64,000 nucleotides of DNA, from NCBI RefSeq assembly GCF_000372725.1, contig NW_005200416.1, positions 111,531 through 175,530 on the forward strand. The letters are read 5' to 3'. Under the pieces are notes generated by a model, which worked only from the letters and a program-made list of their open reading frames with translations, had not been told where the DNA came from and made no database searches. Position 1 is the first letter of the stretch, and every line of letters starts with the position of its first letter. The DNA is from Emiliania huxleyi CCMP1516. Lineage: Eukaryota; Haptophyta; Isochrysidales; Noelaerhabdaceae. Shown here piece by piece: positions 1 through 10,037 of this stretch. Made by a program: the position numbers and the translations under genes.

Positions 1-2230
1 AGTGAATGACGACTTCATACTCACTCCGTAGTTGAGTTCGGTCGGCTGTGTCGTAGGCGCGCTCGCGCCGCGCCGAGGGCCGCCCCCGCCGCCCCCGCCG
101 GCGGTCGGGGGGTGGAGGCAGGTCCCGGGCCCTGGGGGCGGCAGGGTCGGAGTCGGAGGCGGGACACTCGCCGGCGGCGGCGTCGGGCAGCACGGCGGCG
201 GCGGCGGCTGCGGCGGTTACTGCGGCGGCGGCGCACCGCACGGCGGCGCGTCGTGGCGACAAGTAAACTCATCACCAGCGAATGGCGTGCTTAGCTTTTT
301 TATTATTCACGGAGGCGCGTCGTGGCGGCAGGTTCCTTCGCATGCCGACTCAGAGTACGGGTGCGGCGGCCAGCAGGCGAGGGGCACCTTCCGCTACCCC
401 CACAGTACCCGAACCCAACCTCCTCTCCCCCCACAGTACTTGAACCCACCTCCCCTCCCCCCACAGCACCCGAACCCACCCTCCCCTACCCCACGGCACC
501 CGAAGCCACCCTCCCCTACCCCACGGCACCCGAACCCACCCTCCCCTCCCCGCAGGCGAGGGGCGCGGCTGGCGGCGGCCAGGCTCGCCATGCCCCTCCG
601 GAGCGGCGCTGGTACTCAGCCGAGGCGCCCACCCAGATCAAGACAGAGCCGCCGGAGCCAGACTGAACGAGCTCAGTGCTCAGTGAGGAATGGCAGTCCC
701 CGCCCAGGCCAAGGGAATCACTACTGGTTAGCCTAGGTCAAGTGAACCATTCACGGCTTCTTGTCGAATGGGCAGGCGCCCGCCTCCTATTCACAGCTCT
801 TCTATTCACAGCTCTTCTATTCACAGCTTCTTGTCGAGTGGGCAGGCGCCCGCCCAGGTCAAGCCGGAGCCACCCAGCCAGACGCCGAGGCAGCAGCAGC
901 AGCGGCGGGCGCCCCAGTGGACGCAGGTGGGGAGACTCCCCTACCCCACGGTACCCGAACCCACCCACGGTACCCGAACCCACTTTCCCCTACCCCGCCG
1001 TACCCGAACCCACTTTTCACTACCCCACCATACCCGAATCCACCCTCCCCTACCCCACGGTACCCGAACCCACCCTCCCCTACCCCACGGTACCCGAACC
1101 CACCCTCCCCTACCCCCGTGGACGCAGGTGGCGGGGCCGTCGCAGCAAGCGCTCCATCAGAGCCCGCGGCTGCAAGAGGCGACACCGGCCTCCCGGCCGC
1201 CTCCTCCTCCTCCGCCTACATGCATGGTGCGCCGAGGCGCGCGCCGGCGGCGGCTACGCGATGATTCCGCTGGTCGATCTCGACGCCGAGGTGCCCTCCG
1301 GCCGGTTCATCGCTCCTGATGGACTACGACTTAATTAATCAGGTCGATCTCGACGCCGAGGTGCCTCCGGCCGGTTCATCGCTCCTGATGGACTACGACT
1401 TAATTAATCAGGTCGATCTCGACGCCGAGGTGCCTCCGGCCGGTTCATCACTGCTGATGAACTACGACTTAATTAATCAGGTCGATCTCGACGCCGAGGT
1501 GCCTCCGGCCGGTTCATCGCTGCTGATGAACTACGACTTAATTAATCAGGTCGATCTCGACGCCGAGGTGCCTCCGGCCGACGACCCGCGGCGGCGCGAC
1601 TCCGGCCCCTACTATGAGCTGCCCGCCGCCGGCTCTACCTGGCGGCAGATGCCGCCGCCGCAGGCTGCCGCCGCTGCGCAGGCGCTCTCTCGCCTGATCT
1701 CGGCAGATCTCGTGCCCTCTCGCGCCATCTCGGGTGATCTCGTGCGATCTGGCAGGCGAGCGGCTCGAGCGGTTGGACCAGGGTGGAGGCGGCGGCGGAG
1801 GGGGGCGACGCCCATGCGCAGCAGGAGCGCGCTGCGTATGTGTAGTATAGACAGTGAGTAGCGCACAGTAACGTGTGATGATGTAATAGGAGGGGGGCGA
1901 CGGCCGGGCGCAGCAGCAGGAGCACGCCGCGGTGGTGGGGTGCCGCCAGCCTAGAAGCGGAATATCTCCCCACATCTCCCCATATCTCGCTGCGGCGGTG
2001 GGGTGCCCCAGCCTAGAAGCGGAATATCTCCCCACATCTCCCCATATCTCGCTGCGGCGGTGGGGTGCCCCCGCCTAGAAGCCGCATGAAACACGCACTC
2101 GGCCGGGCTCACTGAACCCGCATCCCGCAGACTACCCGAGACTGCAAGAGTTTGCCCGAGCTTGCCCGAGATTACAATCTGAAGGCCCCTCCCCTGCGAG
2201 ATTGCCCGAGGTTGCAATCTGTAGGTTCCT
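1..2230 (+). CDS. Exons of a Pro/Gln-rich protein, 5' part of locus (partial, boundaries tentative)
   Basis: No family is recognised. Open blocks can be linked across introns whose two ends share a direct repeat: an exon ending at 376 (CGGQQ), 556-624, 846-926, 1128 to about 1272, 1550-1681, and 1756 onward. The first three junctions keep phase and give a low-complexity, Pro/Gln/Arg-rich protein (PEPPSQTPRQQQQRR). The junction 1272/1550 does not keep phase with the block before it, so either an exon is missing or one boundary is wrong. The block at 1550 (VDLDAEVPPADD...YYELPAAGS) looks coding. All exons lie on the same strand as the dsRBD gene that follows, and the introns are of the same kind, so this is probably the 5' part of that transcript. 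I see no start codon I trust; the gene may begin outside the window. Confidence 0.4.
377..555 (+). repeat. Minisatellite intron with GCGAGGGGC at both ends
   Basis: The GC-AG intron starts GCGAGGGGC and the next exon (556) starts with the same nine bases. The interior is a tandem array of about 28 bp built on CCCACGGCACCCGAACCCAC. Phase is kept across the junction (GQQ to ARG). Confidence 0.65.
927..1127 (+). repeat. Minisatellite intron of CCCTACCCCACGGTACCCGA units
   Basis: GTGGACGCAGGTGG precedes and overlaps both ends. The donor is GT at 927 and the acceptor AG at 1126-1127. The filler is a tandem array related to the one at 377-555, so the two introns share repeat content although their flanking exons differ. 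Confidence 0.65.
1273..1549 (+). repeat. Intron made of four tandem 69-70 bp copies of acceptor plus exon start
   Basis: GTCGATCTCGACGCCGAGG occurs at 1273, 1343, 1412 and 1481, and again at 1550 where the exon continues. Each unit ends in TTAATTAATCAG, a usable acceptor. The period is a multiple of three in most copies, so the array could also be translated as a 23-aa repeat. Confidence 0.75.
1930..2085 (+). repeat. 62-bp tandem repeat, about 2.5 copies
   Basis: CCTAGAAGCGGAATATC recurs at 1950, 2012 and (diverged) 2074, each preceded by GGTGGGGTGCC. It lies in presumed intron. The following 2086-2230 is short TTGCCCGAG-type repeats with no convincing coding signal. Confidence 0.7.
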
Positions 2231-2239
2231 CACCACGCG

Positions 2240-2600
2240 CGTGCGGGGCCTCTCGAGCGACCCCGTCCTCGAGGCGACGCTGTCTGTCATGATTTCTCTA
2301 TCGTAGAGAGAACCTCGCTTAGTTCATCATCAGTTGTCATTATTCCCCGGTCCTCGAGGCGACGCTGTCTGTCATGAATTCTCTATCGTAGAGAGAACCT
2401 CGCTTAGTTCATCATCAGTTGTCACTATTCCCCGGTCCTCGAGGCGACGCTGTCTGTCTGTCATGAATTCTCTATCGTAGAGAGAACCTCGCTTAGTTCA
2501 TCATCAGTTGTCACTATTCCCCGGTCCTCGAGGCGACGCTGTCTGTCTGTCATGAATTCTCTATCGTAGAGAGAACCTCTCTTAGTTCATCATCAGTGAT
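2240..2600 (+). repeat. 85-89 bp tandem repeat, four copies, upstream of an exon
   Basis: CCTCGAGGCGACGCTG followed by CTCTATCGTAGAGAG (a short palindrome) and TTAGTTCATCATCAG recurs with a period of about 85-89 bp. The last unit runs directly into the coding exon at 2597, whose start (CCCGCTCCTCGAGGCG) resembles the repeated CCCGGTCCTCGAGGCG. The array therefore looks like serial duplication of intron 3' end plus exon start. Confidence 0.75.
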
Positions 2601-3954
2601 CAAGTATGGCCCGCTCCTCGAGGCGCTCGAGGCGTTGCGGCGGGACGGGATGCTCGCGGTGCCCAATCCATCTGTGCCGTCCCCTCCCATGAAGAACGCA
2701 TCAGCTAGTCCATGATACTGATCTAGGCGCCTCATCCAGCGGTGTGGGCCCTCGTCGCCGCCGCCGGAGACAGCGGCGCGGCTTTGGTGTGCCTCAGGCG
2801 CCGGCTGCAGTTGACAATTAACGATCAACACGCCCCGTCGCAGGCGCGGACTTGGTCGACCTCAAGCACAGGCTGCGCAGCGCGCTTCCCCTCTCGGAAG
2901 ATGTCGTCCACACAAAGCCCGTCCACTAGATGCGCGCCTAGACTCTCCTAGATTCCTCCTCCCTTCGAGAGTTGTTGATAGCGTGAGCTACGTCAGTAGG
3001 GCCCACTGCCTCGCCGCCTTCCCATTAGAAACCTAACTAGCAGACTGACGAACTAGTGAATAAAATAGGCTCGTCCACTGCCAATTAAGTTAATTTAATT
3101 AATTAATTAATTAATTAGGCTCGTCCACTACCTCGCCTCCTTCCCGCGCCACTTCGACTGCCGCATCGCCGGCCAGTCCGGCAAGGTCACCGCCAGGGAC
3201 CCTGCCGTGTCGCCGCCGCCAGACCCGCACGCAGAGCACTCGCAAGAGGCGCCGTCGCCGGAACGGCGGGAGCCGCCGCCCCCGCAGCCGCAGCCCCCGC
3301 AGCCGCAGCCGCCGCAGCCGCAGCCGCAGCCGCCGTCCTCGCGCCCACCGCCCGCCGCCCCGCCGCCGCCCGCCCCGCCCGCGGCCGATCCTCCTCCGCC
3401 GGCAGGGGCGGCGGCGCCGCCGCCGCTCTCGCGCGGGGACCGTGGTGTCCGGCGCGGGGAGCGAGGTGCAGTCCGGCGTGGCGACCGTGCAGCCGCTGCA
3501 GCCACCCCCGCCTTGCGCGCCGCGGCGAGGGCGACGCTCGCGGCGGCGTCGGCGGCGTCGATCAGAGTGGAGTGCTCAGGAGGCACGTCGCTGGTGGACG
3601 TCGTTGGGTTTGGGGCGGAGCGGCGAGTGCGCGAGAAGAAGCAGAAGCGGCACCCAGAGGGGGCGGGTCCTGCCGGCGGTCTCACCCAGAGCGGCCTTGC
3701 CCCGGCCGGCCCGGCGCGGCCCGGCGTCGCGGGGATCCAAAGCGCGTGGCGGCAGCTGCCCCCGCCGCCGGCAGCTGCACCGCCCTTACCGCCCCAGCCC
3801 TTACCGCCCCAGCCCTTTGCAACGCAGCCGCCTCCGCCGCGGCCGTTTCTGCAGCCGCCGCAGCAGCACATGCAGCCGCTGCCGCAGCAGCAGCCGATGC
3901 CGCCGCTGCCGCAGCCGCCGTTGCCGCAGCAGCAGCAGCAGCAGCAGCAGCAGC

Positions 3955-4038
<84 letters not shown>

Positions 4039-5624
4039 GGGCACAACAGCAGCAGCAGCAGCAGCAGCGGCAGCAGCAGCAACAGCAGCAGTGGGCACAA
4101 CAGCAGCAGCAGCAGCAGCAGCGGCCGCAAATGCCACGGGTGCCGCCGTTTTCGCAGCAGATGCAGCACCCGCACCAGCAGCAGCAACAGATGATGCAGG
4201 CGCAGATGCAGCAACCGATGCCGCCGCCGATGCAGCAGACGCGGTCACCGCATCGCCCACCGCCGCCGCACCCGCACCAGATGCCGTTCCGCGGCGGGGC
4301 GCCAACTCCCGCGTCATCTAGTGCAATCTCGCGTGATCTCGTGCCCATCAGCCGCTCGGTGCGCGGCGGGGCGCTTGCGGCCGGCCCGCACGGGTGGGGC
4401 AAGCACCGGGCCCTGGTCGAACCACCAGCTAGCCTCCTCCCACCGGCTGATTCATCATCACATAGGGTGGGCGCACCCGGGGCGGCATTCCCCAGCCACC
4501 CGCTCCAGGCAAGGCCGCCGCCACCGCAGCGGCCGCCGCCGCCGCAGCGGCCGCCGCCGCCGCAGCAGCCGCTCGGGCAGACGCCTCTTTTGCGCGGCGG
4601 CGGTGGCCCCGCGATCGGCTTGCACGGCTTGTGGGTGTGAACGGCGTCTCTTCACAGCTGCAGCTGTGAACAGGCGGCGGCCCCTCGATCGGTTTGCACG
4701 GCCGGCCGGGAGCAGCGCCGCCGCCCGCCGCCTTTCACGGCGCCTTTCACGGCAGCCCGCCCGTCGGCCCCACAGTGCCTCTGCCGCCGCGTCCGCTGAG
4801 TGGGCAGCACGGGCCGGGGTGGCACGGCGGTGGACAGCCACCACCCGGCGCGGGGCACGGCGCGATGCTTGGAGGCACGAACTCGACGTGGCTTTCGCCG
4901 GGCAAGCACCCGGTCTCTGCGCTGTTTGAGTTTGCGCAGGCCGTTGGGTTGCGGCCTCCGCCCCTCTTCGAGGCGGCGAGGAGCGCCCACACCTTTCTTC
5001 TCGGAACCTTCTCGGAACCCTCTCGGAACTTTCCCTGCAGGCGGCGAGGAGCGCCCCCCCTCTCCCTGGGGGGCGGGCTGGCATGTCCGTCACCGTGCGC
5101 GCTGCAGGGCGCGAGGCGACGGCGGCGGCGCCCGACGCGAAGTTGGCGCGGGCCGGGGCGGCGCACGCCCTGCTGCGCATGCTGTGTCCCCGGTACAACG
5201 CCGCCTGCCAGCTCCGGCCGCCTCCGCATACTGCGTGCGGCGCGAGCTGTGAACCGCGTCTCATCACACTTCTAGCTGTGAATAGGCCGCTTCCGCCTGC
5301 TGCGTGCGGCGCGAGCTCTCTATGCGCGGACGCGCCGCGCTAAACGTTCCTTTCGCCTCCACGCGGTGCTTTCTTTCTTCTTCTGTAGGCGGCGCAGTTG
5401 CGCACTCCACGCCCGCACGCGCTCCCGCACCCGCACCCGCACCCGCACCCGCTGGCTACTTTGGCGCCGCGCCGGAGCTGCAGGCGCCGGCGCGGCCGAT
5501 CATCTGCGGCGGACCGGGCGCGATCGTGGCCGCCACCGCCGTCGCCGCCGCAGCGAGCGTGCTTTCTCCTCGGGCGACACCGGCCCCGCCGGAGGAGCTG
5601 GAGGACGGAGAGCTTCCGGAGTGA
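2597..5624 (+). CDS. Multi-exon polyQ protein with C-terminal dsRNA-binding domain
   Basis: Proposed exons are 2597-2658, 2727-2775, 2844-2916, 3119-4596, 4674-4972, 5041-5216, 5286-5305 and 5389-5624, ending in TGA after EDGELPE. Phase is kept at every junction. The N-terminal part forms one coherent but unrecognised region (IKYGPLLEALEALRRDG, then DLVDLKHRLRSALPLSED, then YLASFPRHFDCRI). The middle is Pro-rich then Gln-rich (long CAG tract). Exons 4674-4972 and 5041-5216 together encode a typical dsRBD: helix 1 HPVSALFEFAQAVGL, strand MSVTVRAAG, and helix 2 with AKLARAGAAHALLRML. A role in RNA binding is therefore likely; the specific function is unknown. On the minus strand 2550-2831 is also open but would break this domain. 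Confidence 0.65.
3930..4130 (+). repeat. CAG/CAA trinucleotide tract encoding polyglutamine
   Basis: The exon reads as Gln with interruptions by Arg, Trp and Ala (CGG, TGGGCA). The same bases are open as polyAla, polySer, polyCys and polyLeu in other frames and strands; those are shadows. Confidence 0.85.
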
Positions 5625-5942
5625 CGTGGGCGGCGCGGAGGCAGGGGTGGTGTTTGCGGCACAGCGTGGACCGTGGGTCCGTGGGCGGTGCGCCGCGGGG
5701 GGCTTTCGCCGCCTCACGCCGGGCGTTTGTGTCACTGCTGTCGCGTCCGGTCTGAACTCTGGCAAAACGAGAAAGAACGCGGCGCCGGGGGCGGCGGGAG
5801 CGACCAGTGCTATTACGCATTTTTTTTTGCGAGCCCCAGCGATTCCAACTCTGGCTCAAGCTCTAGAGGACCCTATAGGTTTTCTCTAAGTCTCGCTCCG
5901 CGCGAGGCGGACAAAACCTCCCTGCCTTCGGGCACCTTCCCA
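5625..5942 (+). other. Intergenic 3'/5' region
   Basis: No coding signal. It holds an A/T-poor spacer, a T-run at 5820 and the string TCTAGAGGACCCTA near 5863, which also occurs at 8260 close to the 3' end of the methyltransferase on the other strand. Confidence 0.4.
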
Positions 5943-7973
5943 ATGTCGCGCAGCGAACCAACCTCGCCGAAGCGCTCCCGCACCGACGAGACGGCCGGCG
6001 TCGGCTATCCGACGGGCATCTTCAAGGCGCGCGCGCCCGCAGTGCACGCGTGCCGCGCACACGACAAAAAGCGCCTGTGCACAGACCAAATACACAGCTC
6101 CACCAGAGCCCACCTACACTCCGACGCCCGCCAATGCCCTCACCGAACAGACCCCAAGATGACGACCGACACGCGGTAGAGGAAACAGCCGCGGTGAGAC
6201 AAAAGAGAGAAGCCCTGCTCTCTCTCTCTCTCTCTCGCTCGCTCGCTCGCTTGCTGCACTGCACACGCACCACGCACCCACGCGCCCGCGACGCTCCGCG
6301 AGCCCGATTCGAACCCAGGCCCAGCCACCCAAAACCGAGCCCCGAACCGCCGCGCCACGCGGCTCTTCTACAAACCTCACTCCTGGCAACTCATATACTT
6401 TCCACCCTGCATGTGTCAGGACATGAATCTCGACGTCCCCGACACGCCCTTCAAGGAGAAGATGCTGGTGATGAAGACCGGCAACGGCATCAACGCCGAG
6501 CACGTCGCCACGATCGTCTCGGCGATGTTCATCGAGGCGGGCCACGACGAGTTCGAGCACAAGCTCATGCTGCAGCATGGCAGGAACTCCACTTTCTACC
6601 TTCTCGGCGACCTCCCGGACGGATTTACGTTTGAGTCCATGGCCTCCTCCATCGCCACCATCAGGGCCACGACGACGATCAACTCCTACTTCGTCGAGAA
6701 GTTCCTGGGAGGCGGACAGCCAAACCACTTGCCCCTCGGTTTCTTTTCTTCCCTCATCACCCCCCCTCTCTCCCCCCCCCCCCCCTCCCTCCCCGCAGGG
6801 GACCCCAACGACATCCCGGACGGCGGCACGATCGTCTTCTCGGTCGCCGACGTCGACGACGCCGTGGACGACTCGGTCCCCGTCAAGATCGACCGAAACA
6901 AGCCCGACCCCTACGACCTCCACCTTCGCCTGTCCGCCCCACCCCAGCCGGGCGCCCTTCTCGGGTCCATCGACGAGGGCGAGGTCCACAACGCGCTCGT
7001 GAGCCAGTTCAAGGTGCCGCGCGGCTGCTCGCTCGGGATCGCCAACCTGCGCAAGAACGTGATCAAGGCGTTCGGAGGCGAGGCCCTGCAGCTTTCCTCC
7101 CAGACGTACTACTGCGAGATCCACGTCGACCGCGGCGGCGTCAAACAGGAACGCCCATACCCTTCACCTACTAAGACTCTCAATCCGCCACACCCACAAA
7201 AATCCGAATCACACCATACCCACACATCCCCTACTCACAACGTACCAAATCCACGCGCAGGACCCCATCGCCATCGCAAAGCCCTCCAAGATGATCACGA
7301 CGGGCTGCGGCGCCAAGCTCATGGTCGAGATCCTCCCGCAGATCCGGGCAAGGTGCGCCCCCGCCGTCAAATGGGCCATGGACCAGTCGAAATCCTCGGA
7401 GGAGGGGACGCTGATCTACTTCGAGCGCGTCTCCGCCCCAGGCCAAGGCGAGTCCTACCAGTCCGTGAGCGAGTCCCTGAATAAGGGGCTGTACGCCCTC
7501 TGCGAGCACTACGGCATCGCGATGGCCTACCGCAACGGCGTCCAGCTCGACAGGACGAAGACCTACTTCGGCTTCCACAACGAGGTTTCTTTTTCTGCGC
7601 TACCCCCCCCCCCTCTACCCTCCCAACTCACCACACTCCCAACACCCACCACCGCATGCAGCTCCAGAAGAACGCCTTTGTGGACGCCTTCAACACCAAC
7701 CCCAAGGGCATCCCACAGATCAAGCTGAACCACCTCGGGACGATCTTCGTCGACAAGAACGGGTACGACTGGAAGGTCGGCTTCACCAACAAGAACATGG
7801 CCATTTTTTGCGACAAGTGCTTCAAGCTGACCCCGCGGACCTCGTACTGCAAGCCCGTCAAGGACCGCATCATCCACCTCCAGCAGGCAGCTCCAACCCA
7901 AAAAGAAAAACACCCTCCCCCAAATAAAGAAAAACACTCCGACCCCTCCCCCCCTGCGTGCACATGGGAGTGA
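5943..7973 (+). CDS. Five-exon orphan protein
   Basis: I do not recognise the family. Exons: 5943-6026 (starting MSRSEPTSPKRSRTDE), 6420-6711, 6799-7148, 7261-7584 and 7662 to 7973 or 7886. Donors are GC (6027, 6712), GA (7149) and GT (7585); all acceptors are AG. The reading frame is kept throughout, giving about 450 aa of mixed alpha/beta composition with well-conserved-looking segments (KVPRGCSLGIANLRKNVIKA, NHLGTIFVDKNGYDWKVGF, CDKCFKLTPRTSYC). The last segment has a CxxC and a further Cys that could bind metal. A GC donor at 7887 (CAG|GCAGCT) may lead to another exon not found; otherwise the protein ends at 7973. No signal peptide or membrane segment is seen. Confidence 0.65.
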
Positions 7974-8286
7974 GAGCTCTCATTCATGGTCGCGAGACCA
8001 GGGGAAGCCACAACGGGGAACGGGCACACCAAGGCACTAACTTCATCACTCATTCGCCCCGCATTAGGTAGCGACCCCAGGTTCAGAGCTAGGCTGCCCG
8101 ACAGGGCAGGGAACCCCCAGCGCGCAGGCGGGGCCCACGGTAGCCTCGTGCAGTACGCGATACCGAGAGCTGGGGGGTGAGGCGCGCCCACGCCAAGGGG
8201 GAGAGAATGGAGGGGGGAGACTATGCGTGCTCGTTTTTCTTCTAAAGCAATTTTTTTTTTCTAGAGGACCCTACTACGGGTCCGAC
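7974..8286. other. Intergenic region between convergent genes
   Basis: No supported gene. The frames open here have no domain signal. A second copy of TCTAGAGGACCCTA sits at about 8260, next to a T-run. Confidence 0.35.
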
Positions 8287-8877
8287 CTAAGAACGCAATG
8301 TCCTAATGTAGCTCACGCAAGGGTGGCCCGGCATTGGAAGCAAGCCCGTCTGGCTGGCTTGGCGCGTCCATGAGCACTCCGCTAGCCGCGCGCTCTCGAT
8401 GTCAAACCCTCGTGGCACCTCGGGCAAGAGACGCAGCGCCCAGATGCGCTGCACCGTCGGCGAGGCCTCGAGCCGCGCCACGATCCGTCTATTAAGCCTC
8501 TCGTCAAAGCACAGGTTGGAGAGCCAGACCGCGGTTGCCGTCTCGAGCATTCTCGCGGCCTCGTCCCCAGCGGCGTCTCCACACAGAAAGGTCGTGCGGC
8601 GTGCTACGCGGGGTTCGCAGGCGGCCCTTTGGGCGAGCGCCAGCCCATGTCTAGTGGGACTCAGCTCGACGCCCGCCGCGCTATCGACGCCAAGCTCACG
8701 CACGGCCTGCATCACCAGCTTCCCAGTGCCGCTGCCGAGATCGACAAATTTGTCACTCTCACCCAAGTCGCCGAAGAGCTGCCGAAACCCAATTGACGTC
8801 AGCTCGCCGTAGGTTGTAGCCTGCGGTCCGCCCGCCGCCTCTATGCTCACCGCTTCGTCGGGCCCGATCGCGGCCAT
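8287..8877 (-). CDS. DOT1-like SAM-dependent methyltransferase
   Basis: Single exon, 196 aa from ATG at 8877 (MAAIGPDEAV). The frame is open further upstream but there it enters an inverted repeat, so this start is preferred. The sequence has the class I methyltransferase glycine motif FVDLGSGTGK preceded by TYGELTSIGF, the arrangement seen in the DOT1 histone H3-K79 methyltransferase family, followed by AGVELSPTR with the acidic residue expected to hold the ribose of SAM, and WLSNLCFDE where DOT1 enzymes have an N-N/S-F motif. It is much shorter than animal DOT1L and lacks any accessory domain. Histone methylation is an inference; a small-molecule or non-histone substrate is possible. Confidence 0.7.
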   Translation of the reverse strand: MAAIGPDEAVSIEAAGGPQATTYGELTSIGFRQLFGDLGESDKFVDLGSGTGKLVMQAVRELGVDSAAGVELSPTRHGLALAQRAACEPRVARRTTFLCGDAAGDEAARMLETATAVWLSNLCFDERLNRRIVARLEASPTVQRIWALRLLPEVPRGFDIESARLAECSWTRQASQTGLLPMPGHPCVSYIRTLRS

Positions 8878-9005
8878 CGTCGGCGGAGTCGACAGCCGCG
8901 GAGCTAAGCTCACTAAGAGGTACATCACCCAGGTGTAGAGCCAAGAGCTCGTCCGCGCAAAAAAAAGAAAAACTCGCGCGCACGACACCGGAGATAGTGC
9001 AGTGT

Positions 9006-9342
9006 GGACGGAGTTGCGCCGAGAGGCGAAAGAAGCCGCGAGAACAAGGGACCGGCAGGCGGCGGCGTCGCAGGACGAGGCAGAAGAGAACGACGCGACA
9101 GAGGAGGAAGTGACAAGGGAGAGAACGACGAGAGTGGGACAGCCGCGAGGTGGCATGAAGGTTGCAGCGAGAAGCGGCGAGAGACTGCGAAAAGAGATAC
9201 GAGGAGGCAGACCCCCCAGGGTGGGCGACGGCTAGCGCATCGCACACCCTCCTCTCCTTAAAATCCCTGTGTGGTGGCGGCGTGCCGTTCTCCCATCCCT
9301 CCCTTGGGTTGTGTGTTTTCTTTCTTTCTTTCTTTCAGTGCA
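9006..9342 (+). repeat. Left arm of a long inverted repeat
   Basis: The sequence from GGAGTTGCGCCGAGAGGCG to the TTTCTTTCTTTC run matches, as reverse complement, 9663-10018. The arms are about 340-355 bp with small indels (an extra CACCCTAGCGC in the right arm). The 5' part overlaps the promoter side of the methyltransferase gene. Confidence 0.8.
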
Positions 9343-9662
9343 GTGTGGAGATTCGCATTGAGTGCAGTCAGGGCAGTCAGAGACGTATATGATTATGAAT
9401 CTGATATCCGGACGTCATGAAGTTGCCAACTTTAGATTTTGTGGAGGGAGGAGGTGGAGCCGACCCCGGCCGCCATCGCGGAAAAAAAGAAAAAGTGGTG
9501 CCGAAAGAATTACACCGGTCGAATTTTACGATAAAGCTCCCTCCTCGCGTGGGCGGCTGGGAGGAGGACAGACCTGTCCACTTTGCATCGTGGGTTCACA
9601 GAAAGAAGGTGGTGTACCTGTGTTAGAGTTTGTCCTGTGTTAGTGCCAGTGCGAGCCAGTCC
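9343..9662. other. Loop region of the inverted repeat
   Basis: About 320 bp with no gene. Its 3' part contains GTGTACCTGTGTTAG and GTGCGAGCCAGTCCCG, a string family also found near 12750 (inverted) and 19930. Confidence 0.5.
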
Positions 9663-10018
9663 CGTAAAGAAAGAAAGAAAGAAAACAGACAACCCAAGGG
9701 AGGGATGCGGATGGGAGGACGGCACGCCGCCACCACACAGGGATTTTAAGGAGAGGTGTGTGATGCGCTAGCCGTCGCCCACCCTAGCGCCCACCCTAGG
9801 GAGTCTGCCTCTTCCTATCTCTCTTCGCAGTCTCTCGCCGCTTCTCGCTGCAGCCTTCATGCCACCTCGCGGTCGTCCCACTCTCGTCGTTCTCTCCCTC
9901 TTGTCATTTCCTCCTCTGTCGCGTCGTTCTCTTCTGCGTCGTCCTGCGACGCCGCCGCCTGCCGGTCCCTTGTTCTCGCGGCTTCTTTCGCCTTTTTCGG
10001 CGCAACTCCGTCCGAGAG
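9663..10018 (-). repeat. Right arm of the long inverted repeat
   Basis: Reverse-complement partner of 9006-9342, starting at AAAGAAAGAAAGAAAG and ending at GGCGCAACTCCGTCC. Open frames here and in the left arm are mirror images of each other and are not taken as genes. Confidence 0.8.
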
Positions 10019-10037
10019 AGAGAGAGAATTCTTGATA

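Noticed and set aside
2550..2831. Minus-strand 93-aa frame ending DDELREVLSTIENS
   Set aside because: It overlaps exons that splice into a coherent plus-strand domain, and its C-terminal part lies in a tandem repeat.
3128..4402. Long minus-strand and alternative frames (polyCys, polyAla, polyLeu, polySer) over the CAG tract
   Set aside because: They are shadows of the polyGln frame; only the plus frame joins to the dsRBD exons in phase.
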